From DASWUZ01 sp036401395 (GTDB lineage Bacteria; Acidobacteriota; Terriglobia; Terriglobales; Acidobacteriaceae), in the NCBI GenBank assembly GCA_036401395.1, contig DASWUZ010000082.1, positions 1-8,748 on the forward strand: a DNA stretch of 8,748 nucleotides, given 5' to 3'. A model generated the notes under the pieces. It saw only the letters and a list, made by a program, of their open reading frames with translations. It did not search any database and was not told the origin of the DNA. Of the stretch, positions 7,032-8,748 are shown piece after piece (position 1 is the first letter of the stretch; each line of letters opens with the position of its first letter). Both the position numbers and the translations under genes were made by a program.

Positions 7032-7065
7032 ATTTCAGGAAACAATAAAAAGAGGAGCTGCATCC

Positions 7066-8037
7066 GTGCCCTTTGGCCGTGAATACGCGTTGCCGCCCTC
7101 GTGGCAGACGTCCTCCGCCCAGGTGGCGTGGTGGGACAGAGTGCGCTCTGCGGCCCATTCGGTTCTGGTTCTGGACTACGACGGTACCCTCGCGCCCTTC
7201 ACCCTTGATCGCATGAAATCTCAGCCTTACGCAGGCGTGGACGAGCGGCTTAACCGGCTAATTGCCCGTGAGACAGTTTCCGTAATCCTGGCCACCGGGC
7301 GCAGTTGGCGCGAATTGAAGGTGGTATATCCGACAGCTGCAAGGCTTGAGGTTTGGGCCTCACACGGCAGAGAACACGCGACCGCCACCGGTGAATATCA
7401 CTTCATGGAATTGACGGCAGAGCAGAAGACCATCCTCAGCGAAGTGATGCGCGACCCCGCCTTGGCAGCCCTGCCTCCCGACGCGGTAGAGCGGAAGCCC
7501 GCCAGCATCGCAATTCACTGGCGGGGACTCGAGCCAGATGAGCAGGCCATGTTGAGGAAGCAGGTCCTGGGCCCATTTGAGCGACATGTAGCGGGAGGCG
7601 CTGTTGCGTTGCTGCCGTTTGAAGATGGCGTAGAACTTCGGGCAACCGGCCGAACCAAGGGCGATGCGGTCCGCGATATTCGGGCAGGCTATCCAGCCGA
7701 TGTGCCGATTGCCTACCTCGGCGACGATCATACGGATGAAGAGGCTTTCGGGGCCATGATTCCTGAAGATTTGGCGCTGCTCGTCAGGGCTGCTCCGCGA
7801 GGGACCCTGGCCAGTTACTGGGTACCTCCTCCACAGGGAATTTTAGATTTTCTGGATCGCTGGATCGATGAGAGCAGCGCGGCTGAGACCGACCAGGCCG
7901 AGGAGCGCGCAGTAGCCACAAGCCGACTTCAAGCTGTCGACAAGAAGCAATCCGCGCGGCGTGATTCGTCACAGCCCTTAGTGGAGCGGCGGGGGCAGGT
8001 ATCCAAAGGTCCGGTCGAGCGCGGCCGCGACAGCTAG
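7066..8037 (+). CDS. otsB: Trehalose-6-phosphate phosphatase (HAD superfamily)
   Basis: This enzyme removes phosphate from trehalose 6-phosphate to give trehalose, a compatible solute for osmotic and desiccation stress; its usual partner OtsA is not in the window. With the GTG start at 7066 the protein has 323 residues. HAD motif I is LDYDGTLAPF, with nucleophile Asp37 and acid/base Asp39; motif II is ILATGRS. A lysine-containing ERKPASIAIHWR segment sits in the cap region, and GVELRATGRTKGDAV precedes motif IV, YLGDDHTDEEAF, with Asp220, Asp221 and Asp224. The start was chosen because AGAGGAG (7051-7057) lies 8 bases upstream; a TTG at 6979 would add 29 unlikely residues. After about residue 268 the protein continues as a charged, low-complexity tail of ~55 residues not typical of the family. 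Its last 60 bp overlap the oppositely oriented amidase gene. Confidence 0.88.
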   Translation: MPFGREYALPPSWQTSSAQVAWWDRVRSAAHSVLVLDYDGTLAPFTLDRMKSQPYAGVDERLNRLIARETVSVILATGRSWRELKVVYPTAARLEVWASHGREHATATGEYHFMELTAEQKTILSEVMRDPALAALPPDAVERKPASIAIHWRGLEPDEQAMLRKQVLGPFERHVAGGAVALLPFEDGVELRATGRTKGDAVRDIRAGYPADVPIAYLGDDHTDEEAFGAMIPEDLALLVRAAPRGTLASYWVPPPQGILDFLDRWIDESSAAETDQAEERAVATSRLQAVDKKQSARRDSSQPLVERRGQVSKGPVERGRDS

Positions 8038-8748
8038 AACAGCCTCATCTTCAAAGGGTCGGCCGGCGATCTGCACCCCGATCGGAAGACCAGCCAGAGT
8101 TCCCGCACACGCGGCCCGCCCTACTGGAACCACAGCAGCCGGAGCACCCAGCAGGTTGAACCACTGCATAAACCGCATCGCGTCTAGGTAGCCGACTTCC
8201 CTACCGCCCATCCCATCCACGGGCCAACAGCGTTCGCCGTGCAGGAAGGCGGGCACGGCGCAGACGGGGGTGAGCAGGATCGGCACTTCGGCCATCTCGG
8301 AGAGGATGCGGGAGCGGAGAAGGTCGAGCGACGCCCAGGCCTGCAGGAGTTCCTCTCCTCCAAGAGGGCCACTTTCCTGACTGAAGGAAAGAAACTCACG
8401 AAACATCGGGCTGAGCATCTCATGTTTGCCGCGGATAACCGGCTCGTAGAACATAGCGCCGCAGCGGACGAAGAATGTTGACCAAAGCCTTCGCGCTTCT
8501 TCGAGCCAACTGGGCCTAACAGGTGTGACGCGGAAGCCCTGGCCGCGAAGCGCGCTCACCGCATCCCGCACGGCCTGCCAAGTCTCTGGGGTCGCGGGGA
8601 GCAGCCCGTCTTCCTCCAAGTATCCGATGGGAACCGCCCGCAAATCGGTCGGCGGCCGTACGGTAACGGGAGCGCTTAGCGGATCAGCTACATCTTGTCC
8701 CGACAGCAGGTTAAACAGGAGCGAAACGTCTTCCATGCTACGGGCCAT
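7978..8748 (-). CDS. Amidase-signature family enzyme, C-terminal part (5' end outside the window)
   Basis: The 256 visible residues match the C-terminal half of amidase-signature hydrolases, which cleave amide bonds with a Ser-cisSer-Lys triad. The first residues MARSMEDVSLLFNLLSG correspond to the internal family motif GPMARSVEDLALLL, so the ATG at 8748 is not the true start. The Lys and Gly/Ser-rich catalytic segments lie upstream, beyond the right edge. Further support comes from PILLTPVCAVPAF and the C-terminal FNLLGAPAAVVPVG and GLPIGVQIAGRPFEDEAVLA, followed by the final helix and FGYLPPPLH before a TAA. The substrate cannot be assigned: GatA-like, acylamidase and other members share this half. 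It is convergent with the trehalose phosphatase gene and shares 60 bp with its 3' end on the opposite strand. Confidence 0.85.
   Translation of the reverse strand: MARSMEDVSLLFNLLSGQDVADPLSAPVTVRPPTDLRAVPIGYLEEDGLLPATPETWQAVRDAVSALRGQGFRVTPVRPSWLEEARRLWSTFFVRCGAMFYEPVIRGKHEMLSPMFREFLSFSQESGPLGGEELLQAWASLDLLRSRILSEMAEVPILLTPVCAVPAFLHGERCWPVDGMGGREVGYLDAMRFMQWFNLLGAPAAVVPVGRAACAGTLAGLPIGVQIAGRPFEDEAVLAVAAALDRTFGYLPPPLH

Noticed and set aside
6979..7065. TTG start at 6979 for the trehalose phosphatase
   Set aside because: The added 29 residues cover the best -10-like sequence and the ribosome binding site of the GTG at 7066, and do not resemble the family.
8239..8481. 80-residue plus-strand ORF antisense to the amidase
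   Set aside because: It is a shadow frame of a conserved enzyme, with no motif and no ribosome binding site.
1..8748. CRISPR arrays, tRNA/rRNA genes, insertion sequences, phage genes
   Set aside because: I saw no regularly spaced repeats, cloverleaf-like sequence, transposase motif or terminal inverted repeats on either strand.

Overview
The window looks like a chromosomal stretch of a Gram-negative, moderately GC-rich bacterium. Acidobacteriota (Terriglobia-like) is the best guess. The reasons are the porin ending in phenylalanine, the small soluble zinc-binding anti-sigma factor carrying a 'TTKKTIEIYR' segment, and the small two-helix membrane protein. The assignment rests on remembered family resemblance, not on a search.

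Layout, left to right. Positions 1-2356 (+) hold the C-terminal ~85% of GlnD, the PII uridylyltransferase/uridylyl-removing nitrogen sensor, cut by the window edge inside its nucleotidyltransferase active site. An OprB-like outer-membrane carbohydrate porin follows (2440-3924, +) with a TTG start and a strong ribosome binding site. A 57-residue two-helix membrane protein lies on the minus strand (3960-4133). A 256-bp divergent intergenic region separates it from an ECF sigma factor (4390-5163, +), which overlaps its probable zinc-binding anti-sigma factor (5160-5393, +) by four bases. The gap 5394-5727 is not empty: it holds a frameshifted DUF4160-family remnant on the minus strand. An exported M48 metalloprotease follows (5728-6921, -). 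It is divergent from a trehalose-6-phosphate phosphatase (7066-8037, +), whose tail overlaps by 60 bp, antisense, the end of an amidase-signature enzyme (7978-8748, -) that runs off the right edge.

How the genes fit together. The sigma and anti-sigma genes form one regulatory unit. The porin, the M48 protease, the small membrane protein and the trehalose phosphatase are compatible with an envelope and osmotic stress theme, but nothing in the sequence ties them into one system. GlnD and the amidase are separate metabolic genes.

I see no convincing novel system, CRISPR array, tRNA, rRNA, insertion sequence or phage gene. The most informative non-obvious item is the DUF4160 remnant, probably the decayed half of a DUF4160/DUF2442 toxin-antitoxin-like pair.
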